Shown piece after piece: positions 15,672-22,675 of a stretch of 22,693 nt of DNA. Positions within the stretch are counted from its first letter, which is position 1. The number at the start of each line of letters is the position of its first letter. The DNA comes from Lachnospiraceae bacterium. GTDB lineage: Bacteria; Bacillota; Clostridia; Lachnospirales; Lachnospiraceae. Position numbers and translations under genes: made by a program. The notes under the pieces are model-generated. The model saw only the letters and a program-made list of their open reading frames with translations, was not told the origin of the DNA and did no database searches. The stretch covers positions 1 through 22,693 of the forward strand of contig JAFSWJ010000327.1 in the NCBI GenBank assembly GCA_017444545.1. The letters run 5' to 3'.

Positions 15672-16659
15672 TTTGACTGTTTCTCTTTTCTGATCTTTTC
15701 TTTGTGACCGCTTTTAGCAGCGGCCTCATATACAGTGTCATGAATATCTTCAGCCGCAGTTTCTTTGAAACCTCGGGATTTTTTCTGTTTTTATTATCCC
15801 GGACATACTGCAGATGCGCTCTGTATCTTTCCTTCATCTCATCCGTGTCGCCATCCTTCCCCTTAAAGTGGATGAGATAATTCTGGATGTTTGTGATATG
15901 GTCATAAAGCAGTGTGGCATCCGCAAGATCCGAAAATTCAGGAAATAATTCCTTTGCCTCCGCACAAAAGACTGTATCCGCATCGGTATTGTACTCGGAC
16001 ATGCAAAGCACCCTTGACCCGCTGTCACTCCTGATACGGTAATGATACAGGGGTGTCGTATCATAGACGGTTCTTTTAGCGCGGTACAGAGCCTTGCCTA
16101 TGACATAACGGTCCTCAAGATACCCTCCGGGAAAGGACAAACCGTCAAAGATCTCCCTTTTGTAAAGCTTGTCCCAGCAATGGAAAAAAAAGCCCGTGCC
16201 GCGAAGGAGCATCTCATAGCAGTCCTTGTTTGTCATGACCCTTACAGGTGCAGCTCTGTCCGGAATGCTTGTATTATCGTAATCACTGAATTTCCCGCAT
16301 ACCGAGATATCCGCATCATATTTTTCAAGATTGTCAAGGAGTCTTTCATACATATCCTTTTCTATGAAATCATCCCCGTCGACAAAACCTATGTAATCCC
16401 CGGTTGCCGCCTCTATCCCCAGGTTTCTGGCATATCCCTGACCCCTGTCGGCATCCCTTTTGATGACCCTTATCCTCTCATCCTTTGCGGCATACTTTTC
16501 ACAGATGGAAAGACTTGAATCCTCGTCGCCTCCCACTCCCACACACAGTATGATCTCAAGGTCTTTGTAGGTCTGGGCCGTCATGCTCTCTATGGCCTGT
16601 GGCAGATAATCCTCAACCCGGTAGATTATGGAAATGATGCTGATCTTTCCCCTGCTCAC
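15643..16659 (-). CDS. GT2-family (GT-A) glycosyltransferase
   Basis: A 338-residue inverting transferase. It begins GKISIISIIYRVEDYLPQAI (4-23), the typical GT2 start, and carries DRGQGYARNLGIEAATGDYI (71-90) and the metal-binding DGDD at 94-97 (FVDGDD). The acceptor part has HCWDKLYKREIF (160-171) and LEDRYVIGKALY (181-192), where LED is the usual ED catalytic-base motif. The C-terminal 60 residues are basic and have no membrane helix. The start is GTG 16659 in a GTGA overlap with the preceding stop, with GGTGG about 8 bases upstream. It resembles the large CpsJ/EpsH-like GT2 group found in Gram-positive polysaccharide loci. Its donor is not assignable. Confidence 0.9.
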   Translation of the reverse strand: MSRGKISIISIIYRVEDYLPQAIESMTAQTYKDLEIILCVGVGGDEDSSLSICEKYAAKDERIRVIKRDADRGQGYARNLGIEAATGDYIGFVDGDDFIEKDMYERLLDNLEKYDADISVCGKFSDYDNTSIPDRAAPVRVMTNKDCYEMLLRGTGFFFHCWDKLYKREIFDGLSFPGGYLEDRYVIGKALYRAKRTVYDTTPLYHYRIRSDSGSRVLCMSEYNTDADTVFCAEAKELFPEFSDLADATLLYDHITNIQNYLIHFKGKDGDTDEMKERYRAHLQYVRDNKNRKNPEVSKKLRLKIFMTLYMRPLLKAVTKKRSEKRNSQNEVFKGKIS

Positions 16660-17738
16660 CTGTTTACCACCCTTTTTACCGCTTCAAGATAATCAAATCT
16701 TTCCTTTTCATCGGGTTCAAGCATCGCACCCTCTCCCCATTCGTTCCAGGAGTTTATATAGACAAAGTCATTTTCACGCCCCTGCAGCTTTTCATCCAAT
16801 ACTCCGAGAATCTCCTCAAAGGCTGACGGTGAGGCGCCCGTATAGACCAGTCCCTTGTAGCCGCGCCTGGGAGTATTGTCCCACCTGGCAAAGATCCCGG
16901 GATACTCATTTTCACCGTATTCCCTTTTTGCGATCCTGTCATATATGAGCTCTATGGGTATCCGTCTTTCAAGATGCTCTTTTTTGAAGGTCCTGTTTGC
17001 GAGGTATCTTAACCCGGTCCCGGCCCTGTACAGGGTGGAATTGATGAAGCCCATATCCTGTTTCAGAGTATAGCCCGGTTCAAAATAATAATGTCCGTTT
17101 ATGATATCTCCCCTATCCTCTATGCCTGCCGCAGTCTTTGCGCATATGGTATAGATACCGTCAAAGCCTTCCTTTCTGGCTTTATTGTTGAAAAGCTCCA
17201 GCATATCGGAAAGTCTCTTGATATCCTGTGCCCTGTAGATGTTCAGTACGGGTTTATTATCAATCCTGATGTATCTTTTATCCTTGAAAAAATGAAGGAG
17301 ATAATTGAAATGCCTGCTCCATTCCCTGTCGTGTCCGTAGCGCTGCTGCATGAGCACTTCCTCTTCAAGCCCGTACCAGGTTCTGGTCCAGCTTTCGTTT
17401 GCCCAGCAGATACAATACTTCATGTCGATCTCCGGATGCTGCAAAAAGATCTCCATGGGACGCTTCATGAGTATCGTTCCGGTGAAATAATAATGATAAA
17501 AGCAAAAGCCGTAGATCCCGAAATTCTTTGCATGCTTTGCCTGCCTTTTCAGGGCAGTCGCACCCTCATCTGACAGATCGTAATAATCAAGACCAAGCGG
17601 GATGCGCGGCTGGATCTGGCCTTTTATCAGAGGCTTTGCTCTCCTCACCGCCGTCCATTCGGTATATCCCTCGCCCCACCACCTGTCATTTTCAGGGAAG
17701 GTATGAAATTGTGGAAGATATAATGCAATGGGTTTCAT
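16656..17738 (-). CDS. WbsX-family protein (GH99-like fold, putative glycosyltransferase)
   Basis: A 360-residue protein with the WbsX pattern throughout: IALYLPQFH (4-12), WWGEGYTEW (20-28), GFCFYHYYF (77-85), CWANESWTRTW (111-121), RIDNKPVLNIYR (158-169) and the C-terminal INSWNEWGEGAMLEPD (328-343). This family is common in O-antigen and capsule clusters and is annotated as a glycosyltransferase, but its fold relates to GH99 endo-acting hydrolases, so the actual reaction is debated. E115 in WANESW and E333/E336 in NEWGE are candidate catalytic acids. There is no signal peptide, so it acts in the cytosol on nucleotide sugars or lipid-linked intermediates. The ATG overlaps the preceding stop as ATGA. 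Confidence 0.9.
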   Translation of the reverse strand: MKPIALYLPQFHTFPENDRWWGEGYTEWTAVRRAKPLIKGQIQPRIPLGLDYYDLSDEGATALKRQAKHAKNFGIYGFCFYHYYFTGTILMKRPMEIFLQHPEIDMKYCICWANESWTRTWYGLEEEVLMQQRYGHDREWSRHFNYLLHFFKDKRYIRIDNKPVLNIYRAQDIKRLSDMLELFNNKARKEGFDGIYTICAKTAAGIEDRGDIINGHYYFEPGYTLKQDMGFINSTLYRAGTGLRYLANRTFKKEHLERRIPIELIYDRIAKREYGENEYPGIFARWDNTPRRGYKGLVYTGASPSAFEEILGVLDEKLQGRENDFVYINSWNEWGEGAMLEPDEKERFDYLEAVKRVVNR

Positions 17739-18757
17739 TCTTCTATGAGCTTCAGTATCTTTCCGTAGGAGTTTTCACCTGTTTTTGCCGCAACACGTTT
17801 TCCGGGTGTGATCCTTCCTTCATATACTTCTTTCATTAGGCTTTTCAGACTGCCTGCATCAAAAGGTTCAAAGAAATATGCCTCTTCATAGCCCTCAAGG
17901 ATCTGTCTTGCAAATGGTGTATCTGCAGCGATTATGGGATTTCCGGTCTGCATGCCCTCTGCAAGGGGGAGTCCGTAGGTTTCGATATATGAAGGAAAAA
18001 GCAGGGTGCTTTCAAAATATTTTCTGCATACCTCGCTGCGGCTCAAGGGGCTGTCCTTTGTAAAAATGATCTTCAGATCTCCGATCCCTTCACCCTTCAG
18101 AAGTGCCGCCGCTTCCTCAATGATCGAATGATTTTTGTAAAGGATATCTCCCGCAGGATAGAAAAAACTTTTCCGGTCAAAGGTCACGCCGTCCGCATAT
18201 CCGCTGATGTCAGGGATGTCGGGAGCTATCTCTTTGATCATCTCCTGCTTTATCCCCGTTTTTTCAAGTGCTGCCCTTCTCATCCATTCTGTCTGGACTA
18301 CAGTGATGTCGGAGGCTCTGATCGATGCGTTTACCAGCGGTGCATACAGATACTGGTACATGGCAAGATGCCTCTCCTCCTTTTTCAGAAAGGAAAACCT
18401 TTTCATCTTCTGAAAGCCCAGGGGCTGGTGTACATAGAGGATCTTTTTTTTGCACTTCAGTCCCTTCGGAAAAGTATTCTGAAGAGAGAAGACCACATCT
18501 GCCCCAAGACCTTCCACAAAACCCTTTCCTGTGAAAAGATCGAACATCAGCCTGTTTTTTGATGAAGACTTCACATCCTCTCTGCAGATCACGCTGATAT
18601 TTTTTTCGGGAACGTCTTCCAGTATCCCGGGCACACCGGTTACAAAGACCCACTCATTTACGGGATTCCCGTGTTCTTTCACATAACCGTAAAAATCCCT
18701 GAGTATGGACAATGCGCCGGTCTTGCTTGCGGCTATGTCGAGTACTGCGATCTTCAA
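17735..18757 (-). CDS. GT4-family glycosyltransferase
   Basis: About 340 residues, a compact GT-B enzyme. From the chosen start it opens MKIAVLDIAASKTGALSIL, like other small GT4 proteins. The acceptor side has ILYVHQPLGF (110-119) and TVVQTEWMRRAAL (156-168); the donor side has FFYPAGDILYKNHSIIEEA (202-220) and the EX7E signature at E263/E271 (ETYGLPLAE). Residue numbers here count from an in-frame GTG at 18769, four codons upstream. I prefer TTG 18757 because it forms the TTGA overlap with the capG stop seen at two other junctions and gives the family-typical N-terminus. Neither start has a strong ribosome site. As the first transferase after the capEFG set, it is a candidate for adding L-FucNAc, by position only. 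Confidence 0.85.
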   Translation of the reverse strand: MKIAVLDIAASKTGALSILRDFYGYVKEHGNPVNEWVFVTGVPGILEDVPEKNISVICREDVKSSSKNRLMFDLFTGKGFVEGLGADVVFSLQNTFPKGLKCKKKILYVHQPLGFQKMKRFSFLKKEERHLAMYQYLYAPLVNASIRASDITVVQTEWMRRAALEKTGIKQEMIKEIAPDIPDISGYADGVTFDRKSFFYPAGDILYKNHSIIEEAAALLKGEGIGDLKIIFTKDSPLSRSEVCRKYFESTLLFPSYIETYGLPLAEGMQTGNPIIAADTPFARQILEGYEEAYFFEPFDAGSLKSLMKEVYEGRITPGKRVAAKTGENSYGKILKLIEE

Positions 18758-19881
18758 TGCTTCAACCACACCGTTTCATCTACTATCTTTGCATAACTCT
18801 CAATGAGCTTTACAACCTTCACCGAAACATTTTCATCAGCATAATCTTCAGCTTCTACCGTCAGTTCGCCGTTGTCATACATAGCTCTTGAAAGAGCAGC
18901 TGCCCTGAGGACATCCTCACTCTTTATACCTCCGATGACCACGGTCCCCTTGTCCAGCACCTCAGGGCGCTCGGTGGAGGTCCTGATCAGAACCGCCGGA
19001 AAATCAAGCATAGCCGATTCCTCGGAAAGAGTTCCCGAATCCGAGAGCACCACAAAGGCGTTCTTTTGCAGCTTGTTATAATCAAAATATCCGAAGGGCT
19101 CGAGATTTCTCACCCTGTCATCAAATCTGAAATCTCTCTTTTCTATAAATTTCCTGGTCCTTGGATGAGTGGAATAAATGACCGGCATATCGTAGGTCTT
19201 TGCCATCTCATTTATGGAATTCATCAGCTCCATGAAGTTGTCCTCAAGATCGATGTTTTCCTCCCTGTGGGCGGATACCAGGATGTATCTGTCCTTTTCA
19301 AGTCCCAGCTTTGCCAGTACATCCGAGGCTTCGATCTCCTCCATGTGCTTTTTTATCACTTCTTTCATGGGAGACCCCGTGACAAATACGGTCTTGCCGT
19401 CTATGCCCTCGGAAAGGAGGTATCTCCGTGAATGTTCGGTATATGGAAGGTTGATATCACTGATATGATCTACTATCTTCCGGTTTATCATCTCCGACAC
19501 ATTCCAGTCCCAGCATCTGTTGCCTGCCTCCATGTGAAAGATGGGAATTTTGAGCCTTTTTGCGGATATGGCGCAAAGTGCCGAGTTTGTATCACCAAGG
19601 ATAAGCAGAGCGTCAGGCTTTTCTTTTGAGAGAAACTCGTAGCTTTTAGCGATGATATTTCCCATTGTCTGACCGAGGTTTTCACCTACACAGTCAAGAT
19701 ACAGGTCCGGTTCCCGAAGCTTCAGATCCTCAAAAAACACCTGGTTCAGGGTCCTGTCGTAGTTCTGCCCTGTATGTACAAGCTTGTGGTCAAAATACCT
19801 GTCGGCACATTTGATGACCTCTGAAAGCCTGATGATCTCGGGACGAGTGCCCAGAATTGTAACCAGTTTCAGTTTTCTCAT
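18754..19881 (-). CDS. capG: UDP-N-acetylglucosamine 2-epimerase, CapG/FnlC/WecB type
   Basis: A 375-residue non-hydrolysing 2-epimerase. After CapE and CapF it inverts C2 to complete UDP-N-acetyl-L-fucosamine. Visible motifs are GTRPEIIRLSEVI (11-23), LVHTGQNYD (34-42), LILGDTNSAL (93-102), HMEAGNRCWDWNVSEMINRK (116-135), VTGSP (167-171), SAHREEN (203-209) and SDSGTLSEES (280-289). MEAGNR with RxxxEE-like acid clusters is typical of the CapG/WbjD branch, compared with WecB. I set the start at ATG 19881, with AGAGGA upstream. The frame is open a further 28 codons upstream into the repeat element, but that extension is not family-like. It is separated from capF by the only large gap inside the capEFG set. 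Confidence 0.93.
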   Translation of the reverse strand: MRKLKLVTILGTRPEIIRLSEVIKCADRYFDHKLVHTGQNYDRTLNQVFFEDLKLREPDLYLDCVGENLGQTMGNIIAKSYEFLSKEKPDALLILGDTNSALCAISAKRLKIPIFHMEAGNRCWDWNVSEMINRKIVDHISDINLPYTEHSRRYLLSEGIDGKTVFVTGSPMKEVIKKHMEEIEASDVLAKLGLEKDRYILVSAHREENIDLEDNFMELMNSINEMAKTYDMPVIYSTHPRTRKFIEKRDFRFDDRVRNLEPFGYFDYNKLQKNAFVVLSDSGTLSEESAMLDFPAVLIRTSTERPEVLDKGTVVIGGIKSEDVLRAAALSRAMYDNGELTVEAEDYADENVSVKVVKLIESYAKIVDETVWLKH

Positions 19882-19910
19882 GTTTCCTCTTTTCTTTCCA
19901 AATCTGTTTT

Positions 19911-19937
19911 TGACACAGAGAACCGTCCCCTGCGCCG
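19911..19937. repeat. REP-like 27-bp repeat, copy next to capG
   Basis: The core ACAGAGAACCGTCCCCTG is shared with a second copy at 20165-20191 in the same orientation. The two 27-bp copies differ at one base (C versus T at the 23rd position). Each has a short dyad, CACAG against CTG(C/T)G, around AGAACCGTCCC. From memory, this GGGGACGGTTCTCTG-type sequence recurs in many Clostridia genomes near REP-associated transposases; that is recollection, not a search result. Confidence 0.85.
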
Positions 19938-19954
19938 GTACACAATGCTCGGAA

Positions 19955-20146
19955 GATCGAATCAAATATGATATCAGCGAGCAATCAGCCGGTGTTTCTT
20001 AACGAAGCAAGGTTTGATAAATTTTGCGGGTGCGATGGCCGCGCCGCTTTTCAGGCGCGGAACAGTGCAGAGCAAAATTTTGTCATCAAACCGCAGGTGA
20101 GTTTAGAAACATCCGAGCGCGAGTCGATATCATGTTTGATTCGATC
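19955..20146. repeat. 192-bp imperfect palindrome between capF and capG
   Basis: Outer arms 19955-19975 and 20126-20146 are reverse complements over 21 bases with one mismatch. Inside them GGTTTGAT (20011-20018) pairs with ATCAAACC (20085-20092), AAATTTTGC (20019-20027) with GCAAAATTT (20072-20080), and CCGCGCC (20039-20045) with GGCGCGG (20054-20060) across an 8-base loop. All share an axis near 20050, so a single long hairpin can form. It carries no plausible gene. Together with the flanking 27-bp repeats it looks like a non-autonomous mobile or REP-derived element. It is transcribed with the operon and could also affect the capF/capG expression ratio. Confidence 0.85.
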
Positions 20147-20164
20147 TCGGATACGATTTATATC

Positions 20165-20191
20165 TGACACAGAGAACCGTCCCCTGTGCCG
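20165..20191. repeat. REP-like 27-bp repeat, copy next to capF
   Basis: This is the second copy of the 27-bp sequence, starting TGACACAGAG and ending CCCCTGTGCCG. It stops 2 bases short of the capF stop codon (20194-20196). This copy keeps the full CACAG/CTGTG stem. With its partner at 19911-19937 it brackets the central palindrome in direct orientation, 254 bp apart start to start. Confidence 0.85.
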
Positions 20192-20193
20192 TG

Positions 20194-21324
20194 CTACACT
20201 TCTTCGTGGTATGTATCAGGTTTTGAAGGATTGAAGGGTTCGTTGGCCCACATCACCGTGACCATGTCCTCATCACCCTCATTTATTATGCAGTGAGTGT
20301 ATCCTGTGGGTATCTCAACAACCTGCAGCCTGTCTCCGTTTACATGATAATCAAAGATCTCCTCCTGCCCAAGCCTTCTGAACCGGATGAGTCCTCTTCC
20401 CCTCACCACCAGAAACTTTTCGTTCTTGGAATCGTGCCAGTGCTGCCCTTTCACAATTCCCGGATGACTGATGTTTACCGATACCTGTCCCGCACCCCTG
20501 TTTCTCAGAAATTCTGTAAAAGAACCTCTCTCATCCTCCTTCATGTCAAGGTCATAGGACAGTGCATCCGGAGGAAGGAAACTCAGGTAGGTGCTGTAAA
20601 GCTTTGATGTCAAAGGGTCAGACAGGTCAGGGACTGCAAGTGCTTCCCTCAGTTTTCCGAAGGAAAGGATCGTATCTGCCACAAAGCCAAGAGTCGTCTC
20701 ATATACAACACTGCGTAAAGGTTCAACACCGCCCTCATTTTCCCTGTAACCCTTCTCTTTTTCAAGGTCTTTGATGTCTTCTATGAATTCATCCACAATA
20801 TCATCTATGTAGAGCAGCTTCATCTCATGGGATCTGTCATCTATCCGGACAGGCTCTTTTCTTGCCGTATGATGGCAAAAGGTTGCTATCGCGGAATTGT
20901 ATTCCGGTCTGCTCCATTTGCCGAATACATTAGGAAGCCGGTATACAAATACTCTTGTATCATTTCTCCTTCCGTAGGCGTTTATCAGATCCTCAGCTTT
21001 TTTCTTTGAAATCCCGTAAGCATCGCTTCCGGCTGCCCTTGTGGACGAACTGTATATCACAGGGACAGGGTTTCCTGCCTTTTCAAGAAGTGTCACAAGT
21101 TTTTCGGTCAGATCCGCATTGCCCTTATTAAACTCCTCTTCGTTTTGAGGCCTGTTCACACCCGCCAGATGGACGACAGCGTCACACTCTTCGCACATCG
21201 AAAAAAGCGCATCCTCATCAAGGTCGTGCGTGAAGGAAAGAACCTCCGCAACAGACCTGTATTTCAATGCCGCTTTCAGGTTTGATCCTATGAAGCCTCC
21301 CGCTCCCGTTATGAGTATCTTCAA
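20194..21324 (-). CDS. capF: CapF/FnlB-type UDP-sugar reductase with C-terminal cupin domain
   Basis: A 376-residue bifunctional enzyme for step two of UDP-L-FucNAc synthesis. The N-terminal SDR domain (1 to about 250) has GAGGFIGSNL (7-16), HLAGVNRP (52-59) and the YxxxK pair Y103/K107 (YGISK). The C-terminal cupin domain has GSFTEFLR (267-274), the zinc-type GQHWHDSKNEKF (293-304; H295, H297, E302) and GYTHCIINEG (341-350; H344). In known CapF the cupin epimerises C3 and the SDR domain reduces C4 with NADPH. Both halves look intact. The start is TTG 21324 in a TTGA overlap with the capE stop, with GGAG 8 bases upstream, giving the canonical MKILITGAGGFIG. The stop lies right beside the REP-like repeat, and the DTYHEEV end looks natural and not truncated. 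Confidence 0.93.
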   Translation of the reverse strand: MKILITGAGGFIGSNLKAALKYRSVAEVLSFTHDLDEDALFSMCEECDAVVHLAGVNRPQNEEEFNKGNADLTEKLVTLLEKAGNPVPVIYSSSTRAAGSDAYGISKKKAEDLINAYGRRNDTRVFVYRLPNVFGKWSRPEYNSAIATFCHHTARKEPVRIDDRSHEMKLLYIDDIVDEFIEDIKDLEKEKGYRENEGGVEPLRSVVYETTLGFVADTILSFGKLREALAVPDLSDPLTSKLYSTYLSFLPPDALSYDLDMKEDERGSFTEFLRNRGAGQVSVNISHPGIVKGQHWHDSKNEKFLVVRGRGLIRFRRLGQEEIFDYHVNGDRLQVVEIPTGYTHCIINEGDEDMVTVMWANEPFNPSKPDTYHEEV

Positions 21325-22358
21325 GCTTCAAGCTCCATTTCCTTTAATCTTTCGTGGATATAATCAAGCTTCAGCAGTTTTTCCTTTACCTGCTCCACAT
21401 TCAGTATCGTTGTATTATCCGAATTGAAGGTCTCTATTTCGGCCCTCTTTTCCATTCCCTTTGTGAAATAGGAATCGTAGTTCAGATCTCTGTTGTCGGC
21501 CGGAACCCTGAAAAAGTCTCCCAGGTCATAAGCCCTTGCGCACTCTTCGGCTGTCAGAAGGGTTTCCGCCATCTTTTCGCCATGTCTGATACCGATGACC
21601 CTGATCTCATTATCAGCGTGAAACAGTTCTTTCACTGCCTGTGCCAGAGTCTCTATGGTGCAGGCCGGTGCCTTTTGTACGAAGATATCTCCCGTGTGGG
21701 CATTTTCAAATGCGTATAATACAAGCTCCACAGCCTCTTCAAGCGACATGATGAACCTGGTCATGGTTGGTTCCGTCACTGTGATGGGCTTTTTGTCTCT
21801 GATCTGGTCTATGAAAAGAGGTATGACCGAGCCTCTCGAGCACATGACATTTCCGTATCTCGTGCCGCAGATCAGAGTTTTGTCCTCATCTATGGTCCGG
21901 CTTTTTGGCACAAATACCTTTTCCATCATGGCTTTTGATGTTCCCATGGCGTTGATGGGATAGGCTGCCTTGTCTGTTGACAGGCAGATGACCTTTTTCA
22001 CTCCCTGTCTGATTGCTGCAGTCAGGACGTTGTCTGTTCCTATGACGTTGGTCTTTACCGCCTCCATGGGAAAGAACTCGCAGCTTGGGACCTGCTTTAA
22101 TGCCGCTGCCGCAAATACATAATCCACTCCGTACAGGGCTTCCTCTATGGACTGATAGGATCTGACGTCGCCGATGTAGTATTTGATCTTGTCATCATTG
22201 TAGAAATGGCGCATGTCGTCCTGCTTTTTCTCATCACGCGAAAAGATGCGGATCTCTTTGATGCCGGTTTTCAGAAATCTCTTTAGTACGGCATTTCCAA
22301 AGGAACCGGTTCCGCCGGTGATCAGCAAAGTCTTTCCGTCAAAAATTTGTTCGTTCAT
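21321..22358 (-). CDS. capE: CapE/FnlA-type UDP-GlcNAc 4,6-dehydratase/5-epimerase
   Basis: A 345-residue SDR enzyme, the first step of UDP-L-FucNAc synthesis and the first gene of the operon inside the window. It has the NAD(P) loop TGGTGSFGNAVLKRFL (14-29), IFSRDEKKQDDMR (38-50), AAALKQVPSCEFFPMEA (84-100), STDKAAYPINAMGTSK (127-142) and GTRYGNVMCSRGSVIPLF (165-182). The catalytic Tyr of the usual YxxxK is replaced by Met (M138xxxK142), a feature I recall as described for CapE. Its product, the 6-deoxy-4-keto-L-arabino sugar, is also the intermediate made by PseB in pseudaminic acid synthesis. The length is normal. AGGAGG lies 9 bases before the ATG. Confidence 0.94.
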   Translation of the reverse strand: MNEQIFDGKTLLITGGTGSFGNAVLKRFLKTGIKEIRIFSRDEKKQDDMRHFYNDDKIKYYIGDVRSYQSIEEALYGVDYVFAAAALKQVPSCEFFPMEAVKTNVIGTDNVLTAAIRQGVKKVICLSTDKAAYPINAMGTSKAMMEKVFVPKSRTIDEDKTLICGTRYGNVMCSRGSVIPLFIDQIRDKKPITVTEPTMTRFIMSLEEAVELVLYAFENAHTGDIFVQKAPACTIETLAQAVKELFHADNEIRVIGIRHGEKMAETLLTAEECARAYDLGDFFRVPADNRDLNYDSYFTKGMEKRAEIETFNSDNTTILNVEQVKEKLLKLDYIHERLKEMELEA

Positions 22359-22379
22359 TTTTATATTCCTCCTGGTTAC

Positions 22380-22572
22380 GACCCTCGACTCGTATATGAG
22401 TTCTCTCGAGGACGCTCCCGCTCGCTACAAACGCAGCGGTGCTAACCTCGCAAAAAACACTCGGTAGCACCGGTCTCCGCATCCGCTCCGGTCCGTCCAG
22501 AACAGACGTCCACTGGACGTCTTGGACCGTTTTCCGAACGCCTCTCGAGAATCTCATATCTCGTTTCGGGTC
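22380..22572. repeat. 193-bp imperfect palindrome upstream of capE
   Basis: Outer ends GACCC (22380-22384) and GGGTC (22568-22572) pair, followed inward by ATATGAG (22394-22400) with CTCATAT (22553-22559) and CTCGAGG (22405-22411) with a diverged CCTCTCGAG (22541-22549). Inside lie two hairpins. The first pairs CGGTGCTA (22437-22444) with TAGCACCG (22465-22472). The second is an almost loopless GACGTCCA-C-TGGACGTC (22505-22521), flanked by CGGTCC (22489-22494) and GGACCG (22524-22529). It lies in the untranslated leader of capE or in its promoter region, ending about 20 bp before the start codon's ribosome site. No gene is evident in it. Confidence 0.78.
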
Positions 22573-22609
22573 TGATAGTATTAACCCCAATAGCTATGTT
22601 CGAGAATAT

Positions 22610-22637
22610 CAGCACTTGTTTTCACGCTGAAGTGCTG
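22610..22637. repeat. 8-bp stem hairpin in the upstream region
   Basis: CAGCACTT (22610-22617) is the exact reverse complement of AAGTGCTG (22630-22637) with a 12-base loop. On the operon strand no run of T follows it, so it does not look like an intrinsic terminator. It could be a leader structure or an operator. Confidence 0.5.
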
Positions 22638-22645
22638 CTCTAAGT

Positions 22646-22675
22646 ATTTTCTTCCATTTTGTCCCTTTTGGTCAA
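22646..22675 (-). promoter_or_regulatory. Possible promoter for the operon (weak)
   Basis: On the minus strand TTGACC (22670-22675) resembles a -35 box, and GAAAAT (22646-22651) lies 18 bases downstream as a poor -10. It precedes the hairpin and the 193-bp palindrome ahead of capE. The -10 match is weak and other promoters may lie beyond the right edge. The rest of 22573-22693 holds no gene I can support. Confidence 0.22.

Noticed and set aside
18754..19881. Considered as a NeuC/LegG hydrolysing 2-epimerase that would feed NeuB
   Set aside because: It follows capE and capF and has the CapG/WbjD-type motif set (MEAGNR, SAHREEN), so the non-hydrolysing role in UDP-L-FucNAc synthesis fits better.
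19882..19965. 28-codon N-terminal extension of capG
   Set aside because: It reads into the repeat element; the family N-terminus begins at MRKLKLVTILGTRPE with a good ribosome site at 19881.
19968..20234. A plus-strand 88-codon frame across the capF/capG gap
   Set aside because: It runs through the palindrome and the REP-like repeat and into the capF 3' end; no ribosome site and no protein-like features.
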